The notes beneath the pieces were generated by a model. That model searched no databases, was not told where the DNA came from, and saw only the letters and a list, made by a program, of their open reading frames with translations. From JAAYXS01 sp964550375 (GTDB lineage: Bacteria > Planctomycetota > Phycisphaerae > UBA1845 > Fen-1342): a DNA stretch of 64,000 nt. Below are positions 26,773-35,247 of this stretch, piece by piece; within the stretch, counting starts at the first letter, position 1; every line of letters starts with the position of its first letter. The stretch is from assembly GCA_964550375.1 (NCBI GenBank), contig CAZJYX010000017.1:20121-84120 (forward strand), read 5' to 3'. The position numbers were made by a program, and so were the translations under genes.

Positions 26773-27696
26773 ATGCCGACGACCACCGACTCCGGAAGCG
26801 GTCCGGACAGCGCCCCGCCGGCTGTCCTGCCGGGGAAGTCCCTGCCGCCGGAATTGCAGCGCGCCATGTCGCGCGTGACCGAAATCAACTCACTCCCGGA
26901 GATAACGACCAGGATCGTGCAGGTAGTGGAGGATCCGCGCGCCACGGCCCTCGACATGCACGAAATCGTGAAGAACGATCCGGCCCTCGCCGCCAAGATC
27001 CTGAAGGTGGTCAATTCGGCCTTCTACGGCCTGCCCTCCCAAATCGCCAGCCTGGACCGCGCCATCATCATGCTGGGCCTCAGCGCTGTTAAGAACATCG
27101 CCATGGCGGCCTCGCTGGCGCGCCTCTTCCGCGGTGACGCCGTCTCTCAGCACTTCTCCGCCCGCGACCTGTGGCGCCACTGCATCGCCGTCGGCGTCTG
27201 TGCCCGCGCCCTGGGGCACGCGGCCCACAACCCCCAGGCCGAGGAGTTCTTCGTGGCCGGCCTCGTACATGACCTGGGCCTCCTGGTCGCCGGGCAGTTG
27301 TTCCCCCGGCAGTTCCGCGAGGTGGCCGATTGCTGCAGCAGCCAACCGAGCGATTTCTGCGCCCTCGAGGAGCAACTCATCGGCGCTGACCACCAGTGCT
27401 TCGGCGGCGTGCTGGCCACCAAGTGGCGCTTCCCCCCCGCGCTCCGTTACGCCAACGCCTATCATCACGACCCCTCCCCGCTACAGCCGGATGTCCGCAG
27501 AATCGCGACTTTCATCTACGTCGCCGACACCATCTGCTGCAAGATGCAGCACGGCTTCTACCTGACCGCCCAGACCCAGGAAATCACCACGGACATGCTC
27601 GACCTCATCGGCGTGACACAGGCCGATCTGGCCACTATCTGCGAGACGCTTATCGAACTGGTCACCGAAGTGGAATCGATCTTCGCGGAACCCTGA
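26773..27696 (+). CDS. HDOD-domain protein
   Basis: 307-residue cytoplasmic signalling protein. The HDOD domain (about 30-230) contains the typical SLPEITTRIVQVVEDP and VKNDPALAAKILKVVNSAFYG helices and LDRAIIMLGLSAVKNIAM. The later LVHDLGLLV keeps the HD pair. HDOD proteins act in regulatory networks, often with c-di-GMP or phosphorelay proteins; no attached output domain is present here. GAGG lies 8 bases before the ATG, fixing the start. Confidence 0.88.
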   Translation: MPTTTDSGSGPDSAPPAVLPGKSLPPELQRAMSRVTEINSLPEITTRIVQVVEDPRATALDMHEIVKNDPALAAKILKVVNSAFYGLPSQIASLDRAIIMLGLSAVKNIAMAASLARLFRGDAVSQHFSARDLWRHCIAVGVCARALGHAAHNPQAEEFFVAGLVHDLGLLVAGQLFPRQFREVADCCSSQPSDFCALEEQLIGADHQCFGGVLATKWRFPPALRYANAYHHDPSPLQPDVRRIATFIYVADTICCKMQHGFYLTAQTQEITTDMLDLIGVTQADLATICETLIELVTEVESIFAEP

Positions 27697-27765
27697 CCCT
27701 CACGGGCCCTGGCCGGCCGCGCCACAGCCACCCGCGCACTGCAACACGCACCGCCCCGCTCGCCA

Positions 27766-29226
27766 CTACCCCTTGATCACGCCGATCGGCCGCAACCGCG
27801 CTACCTTCGTGCTGATGCCCAGCTTGTGCACCACGTCAACCACCCGGCTGACGTCCTTGTAGGCTTCGGGCTGCTCCTCGTCCAGCCCGCTGCGACCCCG
27901 GGCCCGCGCGACTACGCCGGCACGCAGCAACTCCTGCTGAATCGAGCGGCCCTTGGCCGCCCGGATCGCCGCCCCGCGCGACAAGACCCGCCCGGCCCCG
28001 TGGCAACAACTGCCGAAAGTCTCGTCCATTGCCCGCGGCTGACCGACCAGCACCCAACTCGCCCGGCCCATGTCGCCCGGCACCAGCACCGGCTGGCCCA
28101 CCTCCTGGTAGGCCGGCGGCACCTCCGGATGACCCGCCGGAAACGCCCGTGTCGCACCCTTGCGGTGCACGCACAGCGTCCGGCGCTGCCCACGCACTTC
28201 ATACGGCTCCAGCTTGGCGATGTTGTGCGCCACATCGTATACCTGCCGCATGCCAAGCCGCTCGGCGGGCGATCCAAAGACCTGCGCAAAGGCCTTCCGG
28301 GTCAGATGCAGCAGAAGCTGGCGGTTGCACCAGGCGTAGTTCGCCGCCGCCCGCATCGCGCCGAGATAACGCTGCCCCTCCGGCGAAGCGACCGGCGCAC
28401 AGACCAACTGGCGATCCGGTAACTCGATGCCGTACTTGCGCGGCGCGTCACGCAGCTCCTTGATCGCGTCGTCGCACACCTGGTACCCCAGGCCGCGCGA
28501 GCCGGAGTGAATCGTCACGGCAATATGGCCGGGAACAAGGCCGAACGCCGCCGCCGCCTGAGCGTCGACAACCTCTTCCACCACCTGCACTTCGATGAAG
28601 TGATTGCCGCTGCCCAGCGTGCCGACCTGGTCCAGGCCGCGCTCATACGCGTGGTTGGAGACGCAGTCGGGCTGAGCCCCGTCCAGCGCGCCATGCGCCT
28701 CCGTGTGCGCGATATCCTCCTCCCAGCCAAAACCGCGCGCCACCACGTAGGGCGCCCCGCCGGTCACCAACTCGCGCAGCTCCTTCTGGCTGAACTTCAC
28801 CTTGCCCGTTCCACCCACGCCGCAGGGCACCTCGCGGAACAACGTGTCCACCAGCTCCTTTATCCGCGCCCGCGCCTCCTGGGCCGGAATATCCGTGCGA
28901 ACCAGCCGTACGCCGCAGTTGATGTCATAGCCGACGCCCCCCGGGCTGATCACGCCGCCCTCGTCCGGATCGGTCGCCGCCACCCCGCCGATGCAGAAGC
29001 CGTAACCCCAGTGGATATCCGGCATCGCCAGCGAGGCGCCGACCACGCCCGGCAGCGTGGCTACGTTGGCAACCTGCTCGGGCGATTGATCGAGGAGAAT
29101 GCTCTCCATCAACTCGCTGTCGGCGTAGATGATGCCGTCTACGCGCATCGCGGGCTTGTAGGAGCGCGGAATCCGCCAGCGGCAGTTGTCGATCTGCTCA
29201 ACCGGACCGGTGTACTTGCCAGCCAT
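27766..29226 (-). CDS. rtcB: RNA-splicing ligase RtcB
   Basis: GTP- and Mn-dependent ligase joining RNA 2',3'-cyclic-phosphate or 3'-phosphate ends to 5'-OH ends. 486 residues, in the archaeal/long-bacterial size range. Metal-binding motifs are present (MPDIHWGYGFCIGGVAA, GGVGYDINCGVRL, LGSGNHFIEVQ, IHSGSRGLGYQ) and the guanylylated histidine lies in CCHGAGR at His409. Archease is encoded just upstream on the same strand (46 bases apart); archease speeds up RtcB turnover, so this is a functional pair. Confidence 0.96.
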   Translation of the reverse strand: MAGKYTGPVEQIDNCRWRIPRSYKPAMRVDGIIYADSELMESILLDQSPEQVANVATLPGVVGASLAMPDIHWGYGFCIGGVAATDPDEGGVISPGGVGYDINCGVRLVRTDIPAQEARARIKELVDTLFREVPCGVGGTGKVKFSQKELRELVTGGAPYVVARGFGWEEDIAHTEAHGALDGAQPDCVSNHAYERGLDQVGTLGSGNHFIEVQVVEEVVDAQAAAAFGLVPGHIAVTIHSGSRGLGYQVCDDAIKELRDAPRKYGIELPDRQLVCAPVASPEGQRYLGAMRAAANYAWCNRQLLLHLTRKAFAQVFGSPAERLGMRQVYDVAHNIAKLEPYEVRGQRRTLCVHRKGATRAFPAGHPEVPPAYQEVGQPVLVPGDMGRASWVLVGQPRAMDETFGSCCHGAGRVLSRGAAIRAAKGRSIQQELLRAGVVARARGRSGLDEEQPEAYKDVSRVVDVVHKLGISTKVARLRPIGVIKG

Positions 29227-29272
29227 GTTCGACCTCGCAATAAGGACCTTCGGACCGCCGCCGCGCCTCGAA

Positions 29273-29698
29273 TCAGATATCGACGATGTACGTGGCCTCG
29301 TAGCCGTCCGCCACCGGCCAAATGCGCAGCTCGTGATAAGTCACGGCCTTGACCTCGCGTTCCAAGCTGCTGGCGGCCACATCAACGCGCTGCAATTGCA
29401 CCGTTGCCGTCAGACGGGTCTGGCTGAACTCCCGCACATCGACCGCGGTCACCATCCGCCGCCCCATCTCGAACAACCCCAGCACCTCGGCCAGGTAGTC
29501 GCGCAGCAACAGGGCCGGCTCATCGGCACCTAGTTCCAACTCCCTGGATTCCGCCTCACGACCATCATTAACCAGGCGGCCGATGATCGCGTAGAGACCG
29601 GCGGTCGCCGGCCCGAGCAGCTCCGCCAGCGTTGGCGCACACACCCGCACGCCGACGTCGGCCGTGTGGTCAAACAACTCATAGCGTTGCGCTGCCAC
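29273..29698 (-). CDS. Archease
   Basis: Small (about 141 residues) acidic protein that activates RtcB guanylylation and allows multiple turnover. Family motifs: YELFDHTADVGVRV at the N-terminus and VKAVTYHELRIWPVADGYEATYIVDI at the C-terminus with the conserved Asp at the end. I choose GTG 29698, because GGAGGAG lies 5 bases upstream; an in-frame ATG at 29740 would add 14 residues that do not match the family. Confidence 0.93.
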   Translation of the reverse strand: MAAQRYELFDHTADVGVRVCAPTLAELLGPATAGLYAIIGRLVNDGREAESRELELGADEPALLLRDYLAEVLGLFEMGRRMVTAVDVREFSQTRLTATVQLQRVDVAASSLEREVKAVTYHELRIWPVADGYEATYIVDI

Positions 29699-29967
29699 TG
29701 CCGCTCCTCCGTCCACAGCGCCCCTGCAACCGAACAACATATTCTATCCGGCGGACCTGCCGGCCTGCACGGCGCGTTTCACGTTGACCGGACGGTGATT
29801 CGCGCCATCAGGCCGGCAAACTCATGTCACGCGGGTATCAATGACAGGTACCGCACTGACGACACACGGCCCCCGGACCGCGCGGATGGAATCCCTCCAG
29901 GACTCCTGCACACACGATCCAGAGGCCGTGATCTGCTATCCGATAGCGAACTCGCCCGGTACGCAGG

Positions 29968-30600
29968 CTAGCGCCGGCGTGACCCTAGCAATGCCGCGCC
30001 CACCAGCACGAGCGCCAGCGCACCCGGCTCCGGAACCCAGGTCAACTCCAGGTTGTCCATCTGGACGAGTCCACCGGCCGGAGCGCCGGACCCGGGCGGG
30101 CCTGCAGCGTAGTTCCCAATAACCTCGACGCTGTAGACCGGCACGTCGCTACTCCAGCCCTGCCACGCCCACGTCAGGATATTGATCCGCATCTCAAGTG
30201 AGTCGATTTCCTCGCCGGCTTCATCACGAAAGACGACCGTGCCGTCGGGGTCGACACTGTTGGTGGTGAAGTAGCCGCCGAACTGCGCGATCGGCTCCGC
30301 GAACTCAAACAAGATCGATCCCAGCGGGCTGCCACCCATGCTCCCGCCGGCGTATGGGGTCACCTCGCCACCCGGGCCCGTCCAGATCCACGTAACCACC
30401 ACCATGTGAGCGAACGTGTCATCCATCGTCGCGACGCCACCAAACACGTCGATCGGGCCCGTGTAAGTATCGTCAGGTATGGTCTCGAAAGTCTCCGAGA
30501 CATCACCCGTAAAGTGGCTGATCGGCGTGATATCCGCCCACGCCGGACTTGCGGCCAGCAGCACAATGCAGCCTAGAAAAACTCGCCCCACTCTCATCAT
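29968..30600 (-). CDS. PEP-CTERM sorting-domain protein
   Basis: 210 residues. Signal peptide (RVGRVFLGCIVLLAASPAWA), a beta-rich central domain (FEFAEPIAQFGGYFTTNS, DPDGTVVFRDEAGEEI) resembling the lectin-like fold of many PEP-CTERM proteins, and a C-terminal sorting signal: VPEPG, hydrophobic helix, SRRR tail. AGGAGG lies 5 bases upstream of ATG 30600. It is the second such protein in the window, so the cell must have an exosortase elsewhere. Confidence 0.85.
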   Translation of the reverse strand: MMRVGRVFLGCIVLLAASPAWADITPISHFTGDVSETFETIPDDTYTGPIDVFGGVATMDDTFAHMVVVTWIWTGPGGEVTPYAGGSMGGSPLGSILFEFAEPIAQFGGYFTTNSVDPDGTVVFRDEAGEEIDSLEMRINILTWAWQGWSSDVPVYSVEVIGNYAAGPPGSGAPAGGLVQMDNLELTWVPEPGALALVLVGAALLGSRRR

Positions 30601-31202
30601 TACTCCTCCTAAATCCCAAAGTCATGGCAACCGCCCCCCGCTTCGATCGCCCTCCAAAGTGCCCGTCACGGCAACACTCAACTGGTGTCCGGTCCGCCGA
30701 AGCGGTACGGCAGCGTCACGCGAGCGCCCCGCCGTGACAAGCTATCCATCCCGCCAGTATAGCTCGATCGATCCGGGGAAACAAGACAGAGTATCGCTGG
30801 TTCCGAAAACACACTGTATTCGCCGGAAGGTCGGCCACCCGTGCCCGACCCATACACCGACAGCCGGGGGTGATGCTTCGCAGAGCCCGTCCCTGCACCA
30901 GGCGCAGCGCACCGCCGTTCTTTCCGGACGGTATGGCGCCAGCCGAGGGTACCTCCCCCCCGACCACCCACAAAGGACAGCGGCCCGCGCTGTGCCGCGT
31001 GACCGAACCGGTGGTTCGCTCACGCACTACCAAGGACGGTTCGCATCGGGCGAAGCCATCGCACGGCGCGGGCCGCTGTCGGAAGACTCGTCACTCAGGA
31101 GAACGCACGCTCAGAGCGCCTGGCTCTGGTAACCGGCGTGGCGGCGGGGCCCTGTCAGCACCGTCGTCCGGACCGGTTTGGCCGCGCGTGCCTACGGTCG
31201 AA
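30601..31202. other. 600-base intergenic region with strong RNA secondary structure
   Basis: Non-coding stretch between the Lys-rich peptide gene (-) and the PEP-CTERM gene (-). ORFs in it have no protein-like character. It holds a three-way-junction structure (30976-31080) and a hairpin at 31112-31128. The part near 30601 should carry the PEP-CTERM gene promoter. Confidence 0.45.
30976..31080. ncRNA. Candidate structured RNA with three-way junction
   Basis: Bases 30976-30995 pair with 31061-31080 in a 20-pair stem with a single G-U pair. Inside are two hairpins: 30997-31025 (two six-pair helices around one C-C mismatch, triloop) and 31038-31057 (seven pairs, one bulge). The result is a Y-shaped fold of 105 nucleotides. 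The strand and function are unknown. It does not match tRNA, tmRNA, RNase P or SRP RNA by the motifs I checked. It could also be a long terminator structure for the smc/Lys-rich transcription unit. Confidence 0.4.
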
Positions 31203-31388
31203 CTACATCGCGCACGGAGCCGTGCGGCACTTCTTCGCGGTCTTCTTGGCGACCTTCTTCTTCGCGACCTTCTTCTTGGCCACCTTCTTCTTCGCTACCT
31301 TCTTCTTGGCGACCTTCTTCTTCGCGACCTTCTTCTTGGCCACCTTCTTCTTGGCCACCTTCTTCTTCGCTACTTTCTTCTTAGCCAT
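31203..31388 (-). CDS. Lys-rich pentapeptide-repeat protein, histone H1-like
   Basis: A 61-residue, extremely basic peptide: MA, nine exact KKKVA repeats, then KKTAKK and a short tail CRTAPCAM. It resembles the AK-rich tails of bacterial histone H1-like and AlgP-type proteins, expected to bind DNA or RNA without sequence specificity. GAGG lies 9 bases before the ATG. It starts 34 bases after the smc stop on the same strand, so the two are probably co-transcribed. The repeat makes the copy number prone to slippage; assembly errors are also possible. Confidence 0.65.
   Translation of the reverse strand: MAKKKVAKKKVAKKKVAKKKVAKKKVAKKKVAKKKVAKKKVAKKKVAKKTAKKCRTAPCAM
31248..31382 (-). repeat. 15-base tandem repeat, nine copies
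   Basis: The coding repeat of the Lys-rich protein: nine units of 15 bases encoding KKKVA, with third-position variation between GTG GCC, GTC GCG and GTA GCG type codons. Variation at silent positions argues for selection on the peptide rather than a very recent DNA expansion. Confidence 0.85.
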
Positions 31389-31422
31389 GGCGCAACCTCA
31401 CAAAACAGGAAATGGAACCATT

Positions 31423-34400
31423 TCACGCCACACTGGGCGCTTTCACGCGTTCATCATTGAACCGGACGCTCACGCGCTTGCTCACGCCCGGCTCCTCCAT
31501 CGTCACTCCGTATAGCACGTCCGCGCTCTGCATCGTGCGCTTGCTGTGCGTGATCACGACGAACTGCGAGTGCGACAAGAACCCTTGCAGCATCGTATTG
31601 AAGCGTTCCGTGTTCGCTTCATCAAGGGCCGCATCGACCTCATCCAAAAAAGCAAACGGCGACGGCTTGCTCTTGAACACCGCCATCACCAGCGCCACGG
31701 CCGTCATTGTCTTCTCGCCACCCGACAGCAACGACAGCGCTTGCAGCTCCTTGCCCGGCGGCCGCGCGATGATCTCGATGCCGCATTCCAGCGGCTCCTC
31801 CGGGTCCTCCAAGAGAATATCGGCTTTGCCACCCCCAAAAAGTTGACGGAACAGTTCCTGGAAGTTCACGCGAATCTGCTCGAAAACGGCCGCGAAACGA
31901 CTCCGCGACTCAGCGTCCAGCTCGCAAATCAGCGCCTCCAGACGCTCGATCGAACCCACCAGGTCGTCACGCTGCGCCACCAGATTCTCGTAGCGCGGCG
32001 TCAGCTCCTCCAGCTCGGTGAGCGCCTCCAGGTTCACATGGCCCAGCCGGGCAAGCTTCTCTCGCAACTCCGCGATCTCCGCCCGGATCGCCTCCCAGTC
32101 CTGCTCCGCATGTTCATACTGCTCATAACAGGCGGCCAAATCGAGGTCCAGGTCGGATCGGATCCGCTCGACCAGACCCTCCTGACGCACGTCCAGCTCA
32201 CGCAGCGCGACCTCCTGCTGGTGCAGGTCCGCCTCCAACTCGCGAATCCGCTCGCTCACCGCCCGGGCCGCCACGCCGGACTCCTCCAGTTCCCCCCGCC
32301 GGGCCTGCCGCTGCGCCCGCAACTGCATGACCCCCGCTTCGTCCTGCTGCAACTCCGCCGCGCAAGCCTCCCGCCGGGCCTCGGCGGCCAACCGCTCCTG
32401 TTCGGCCTCCGCCATCTGCCGCGCCGCCGCCTCAGCTTCCTGCTGCGCCGCACTCCGCTCGCGCTCCAGGGCGGTTCGCTGGCTCGCCAGACGCGCCAGC
32501 GCTTCCTCCCCGGCCGTCCGCTTCTCGAACAGACGCCCGGCCGCCACCTTCGCTTCCGTCAGCTCACCGGCCAACTCGCCGACCGCCGACTCCAGCTCGA
32601 GCAGCTCGCGCTCGGCGTCGCCGACTTCCGTCTCCTGGGCCTGCTGTGCCTGGCCGACGCTCGCCAACTCGGTCGCCAGCTTCACCGCCTGCTGTTCCAG
32701 CTCAGCCAGCGCCCGCTGCAGCGCATCCAGCTCGCTGTCGGCGACCGACGCCTCGCGCTGCCCCCGCGCCAACTCGCCACCCACCCGCGTAAGCACCGCG
32801 CGCGCCTCGGCCCGCTCCTGCTGGACCACCGCAATCTGGTTCAGCAGCTCGCCATGCCGCAGTTGCACATCGGCCCGCCGGGCCTCCAACCCATTCTTCT
32901 GCCGGATGGCACGCTCCAGGCCAGTCTCTATTTCGTCAAGCTGCTGCCGAAGCTCGCGGATCTCCGCCTTGCGACTCATCAGCCCGCTGCTGGCTTTCGC
33001 CCCCGCGAGCGTCAGCCGCCCCTCGGCCGTCACGATCTGCCCGTCCAGCGTCACGAAGCTGAATCCCGCCGGGGCGCCCGCCGCCAGCGCCAAGGCGCGC
33101 TCCAACTCATCCACGATGATCACGCGCCCCAGCAGGTGCTCCGCCAGCGCCCGGTACGCGGGCGCACACGCCACCCAATCAACCGCCCGCGCCACCACCC
33201 CCGGGGCACCCTCGTATTCCACGCGCCTGCTCTGAGCGGGAATACGATCCAGCGCCAACACCCGCACCGGCCCCGGCGGCTCCGCGCGCCGGCCCAACTC
33301 GCTCAGCAGGGCGTACGTGTCGGCCACCACCAGGTGATTCTCAAAGGTTGCCAGCAGCGGCTCCAACGCGTGCGCCCGGCTGTCGGTAATGCGCAGCAGG
33401 TCCGCCACTAGGCCCAGCACGTTGCCGTCGCCCCCCTCCTCGTTCCGCCAGCTCAGCAGCGTTTGCGTGCCCTGGTCCACCCCCTCCAGGCGCCGTTCCA
33501 TGTCCTCCAGCAGTTCGAGCCGCGAACAGGCCGCGCTGCGCTGCTCCTTGGCCGCCGCAATCTGCGCCTCCTGCTCCTCGCAGCCGGCCTGCAGCTCACT
33601 GCTTTCGACCTCCGCCGCCCGCAGCCCCGCGGCCAGCTCCGTCGAGCGCCGCTCTAGCGCGGCTACATTCTCCTCGGCCCCGCCGCGCTGCCGCCCGAGC
33701 TCCCCTAATTCCTCGTCAAGCACCGCGCGCCGCTCAGCCAGACGCTGGCGCTGCCCCAGCAGCCGATCCCGTTGGGCCCCCAGGTTGCTCTGCTCACTGC
33801 GCAGCAGCGCCGCGCTCCGCACGGCCTCGAAGGCCGCCGTCTTCGCGTGCTCCAGCATCTCGCGCGCGGCATTGCGCCGCATCACGGTCGCTTCGTAGCT
33901 GCGCTGCAACTCCGCGGCGGCCGCCCCGCTCCGCTGCGCCTCCGCGGCCAGTGTCTCCAGCGCGGCCTGCTCGAGGCCGGCCCGCTGCTCCAAATCGTCA
34001 AGTCGGCCGGCCAACTCATCCGCCTGCGTGCGGCGCCGGTCACGCGTCGCCGCCAGATCGGCCGCACGCCGGTCGCTCTGTGTGATGCGTTCGGACAACG
34101 CGCTGTGTTCGCTGCGCAGCGCGGCCAGACGCCCGTCGGCGGCCTGAATCCCCTCGTCCAGTTGCTGGAGGACCCGCTGCTGCTCGGCCGCGGCGGCGTC
34201 GTGCGACGCCAGCACCGCCCGCTGGGCAGCCACCTGGTCTTGCAGGGCGGTCACCTGCGCGCGGGCCGTACGGCGACCGCATTCCAACTCGTGATACTCG
34301 GCCAGCGAGAACGAGGCCCGCAAGGCCCGCAGCCGGCCGTCGTACTCCTGCCAGCGGCGAGCCTTGCCGGCCGCCAGCTTCACGCTGCGCAACTGCCGCT

Positions 34401-34995
34401 CCAACTCGTCGATTACATCGTTGAGCCGCAGCAGGTTGTTCTGCGTGCGCTCCAGCTTGCGCTGCGCCTCGGTCCGCTGCACCTTGTAGCGGCTGATGCC
34501 GGCCGCCTCCTCGAGAATCTCGCGCCGCTGCAGCGGGTCGGCTTGCAGCAGCATATCGACCCGCCCCTGCTCGATGATGCTGTAGGCGTCCACACCCAGC
34601 CCGGTGTCCATGAGCAGATGCCGGATATCCTTCAGCCGACAGGCGTTTCCATTTAGACGGTACTCGCTTTCGCCGCTGCGGTGCAGCGCCCGAGTGACCG
34701 TGACCTCCTCGTCGTCGCTGGCCAGGAACCCGGAGCGGTTATCGAACGTCAGCTCAACGTGGGCGGCATTGGCGGGCTTGCGCGAGCGCGAGCCCGAAAA
34801 AATGACGTCGCTCATCGTCTTGCCGCGCAGGCTGCGCGCCGACTGCGTGCCCAACACCCACCGCAGCGCATCCAGCACGTTGCTCTTGCCGCAACCGTTC
34901 GGCCCGACAATGGAAGTGACGCCCGGGCCGAACTCGAACTCCGTCCGGTCGGCAAAGCTCTTGAAACCGTGCAGGATGATTCGTTTCAGGAACAC
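31423..34995 (-). CDS. smc: Chromosome segregation protein SMC
   Basis: ATPase core of the bacterial condensin that organises and segregates chromosomes, working with ScpA and ScpB (not in the window). Walker A GPNGCGKSN at 32-40; long coiled coil; flexible hinge around residues 500-640 (EGVDQGTQTLLSW to GAPAGFSFVTLDGQIV); second coiled coil; C-terminal signature LLSGGEKTMTAVAL and Walker B FAFLDEVDAALDEAN. 1190 residues is full length. Divergent from the HerA-like gene with about 250 bases between; followed by the Lys-rich peptide gene. Confidence 0.97.
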   Translation of the reverse strand: MFLKRIILHGFKSFADRTEFEFGPGVTSIVGPNGCGKSNVLDALRWVLGTQSARSLRGKTMSDVIFSGSRSRKPANAAHVELTFDNRSGFLASDDEEVTVTRALHRSGESEYRLNGNACRLKDIRHLLMDTGLGVDAYSIIEQGRVDMLLQADPLQRREILEEAAGISRYKVQRTEAQRKLERTQNNLLRLNDVIDELERQLRSVKLAAGKARRWQEYDGRLRALRASFSLAEYHELECGRRTARAQVTALQDQVAAQRAVLASHDAAAAEQQRVLQQLDEGIQAADGRLAALRSEHSALSERITQSDRRAADLAATRDRRRTQADELAGRLDDLEQRAGLEQAALETLAAEAQRSGAAAAELQRSYEATVMRRNAAREMLEHAKTAAFEAVRSAALLRSEQSNLGAQRDRLLGQRQRLAERRAVLDEELGELGRQRGGAEENVAALERRSTELAAGLRAAEVESSELQAGCEEQEAQIAAAKEQRSAACSRLELLEDMERRLEGVDQGTQTLLSWRNEEGGDGNVLGLVADLLRITDSRAHALEPLLATFENHLVVADTYALLSELGRRAEPPGPVRVLALDRIPAQSRRVEYEGAPGVVARAVDWVACAPAYRALAEHLLGRVIIVDELERALALAAGAPAGFSFVTLDGQIVTAEGRLTLAGAKASSGLMSRKAEIRELRQQLDEIETGLERAIRQKNGLEARRADVQLRHGELLNQIAVVQQERAEARAVLTRVGGELARGQREASVADSELDALQRALAELEQQAVKLATELASVGQAQQAQETEVGDAERELLELESAVGELAGELTEAKVAAGRLFEKRTAGEEALARLASQRTALERERSAAQQEAEAAARQMAEAEQERLAAEARREACAAELQQDEAGVMQLRAQRQARRGELEESGVAARAVSERIRELEADLHQQEVALRELDVRQEGLVERIRSDLDLDLAACYEQYEHAEQDWEAIRAEIAELREKLARLGHVNLEALTELEELTPRYENLVAQRDDLVGSIERLEALICELDAESRSRFAAVFEQIRVNFQELFRQLFGGGKADILLEDPEEPLECGIEIIARPPGKELQALSLLSGGEKTMTAVALVMAVFKSKPSPFAFLDEVDAALDEANTERFNTMLQGFLSHSQFVVITHSKRTMQSADVLYGVTMEEPGVSKRVSVRFNDERVKAPSVA

Positions 34996-35247
34996 AGTGT
35001 GGGACTACCGATTGCCAAATCCCTCAGCACCAAAGACCGCGCCCGCCGCCAAAATCGCAACAGCCCTCTACCACTATATTTAGTACACTCGACCTGAAGC
35101 TAGCACAAGGTATCCGCCTTGGCAAGGGATTCCAACGGCTGTCCGCGCAGCCCCCGGCCTTCCCCGCACCCTTCGGGCCCACGCTGCTGATGCGCCGCCG
35201 ACGATCGTTCGATACATGCGATAGCAGCAATTGCTCGGAGACCGCGC

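Noticed and set aside
30479..31132. 217-codon plus-strand frame over the start of the PEP-CTERM gene and the structured region
   Set aside because: Overlaps a well-supported gene in antisense, no domain; the region is better explained by RNA structure.
30640..31140. RNase P RNA, tmRNA or SRP RNA in the structured intergenic region
   Set aside because: I looked for the conserved RNase P core sequences, the tmRNA ends and the SRP domain IV loop on both strands and found none.
31248..31382. Possible CRISPR array
   Set aside because: Repeats are contiguous 15-base units without spacers and encode KKKVA; it is a coding tandem repeat.
31546..33411. Long plus-strand frame of 621 codons inside smc
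   Set aside because: It is the antisense of the coiled-coil region of smc. The translation is repetitive (Leu/Arg/Gln-rich) and has no domain; a typical high-GC shadow.
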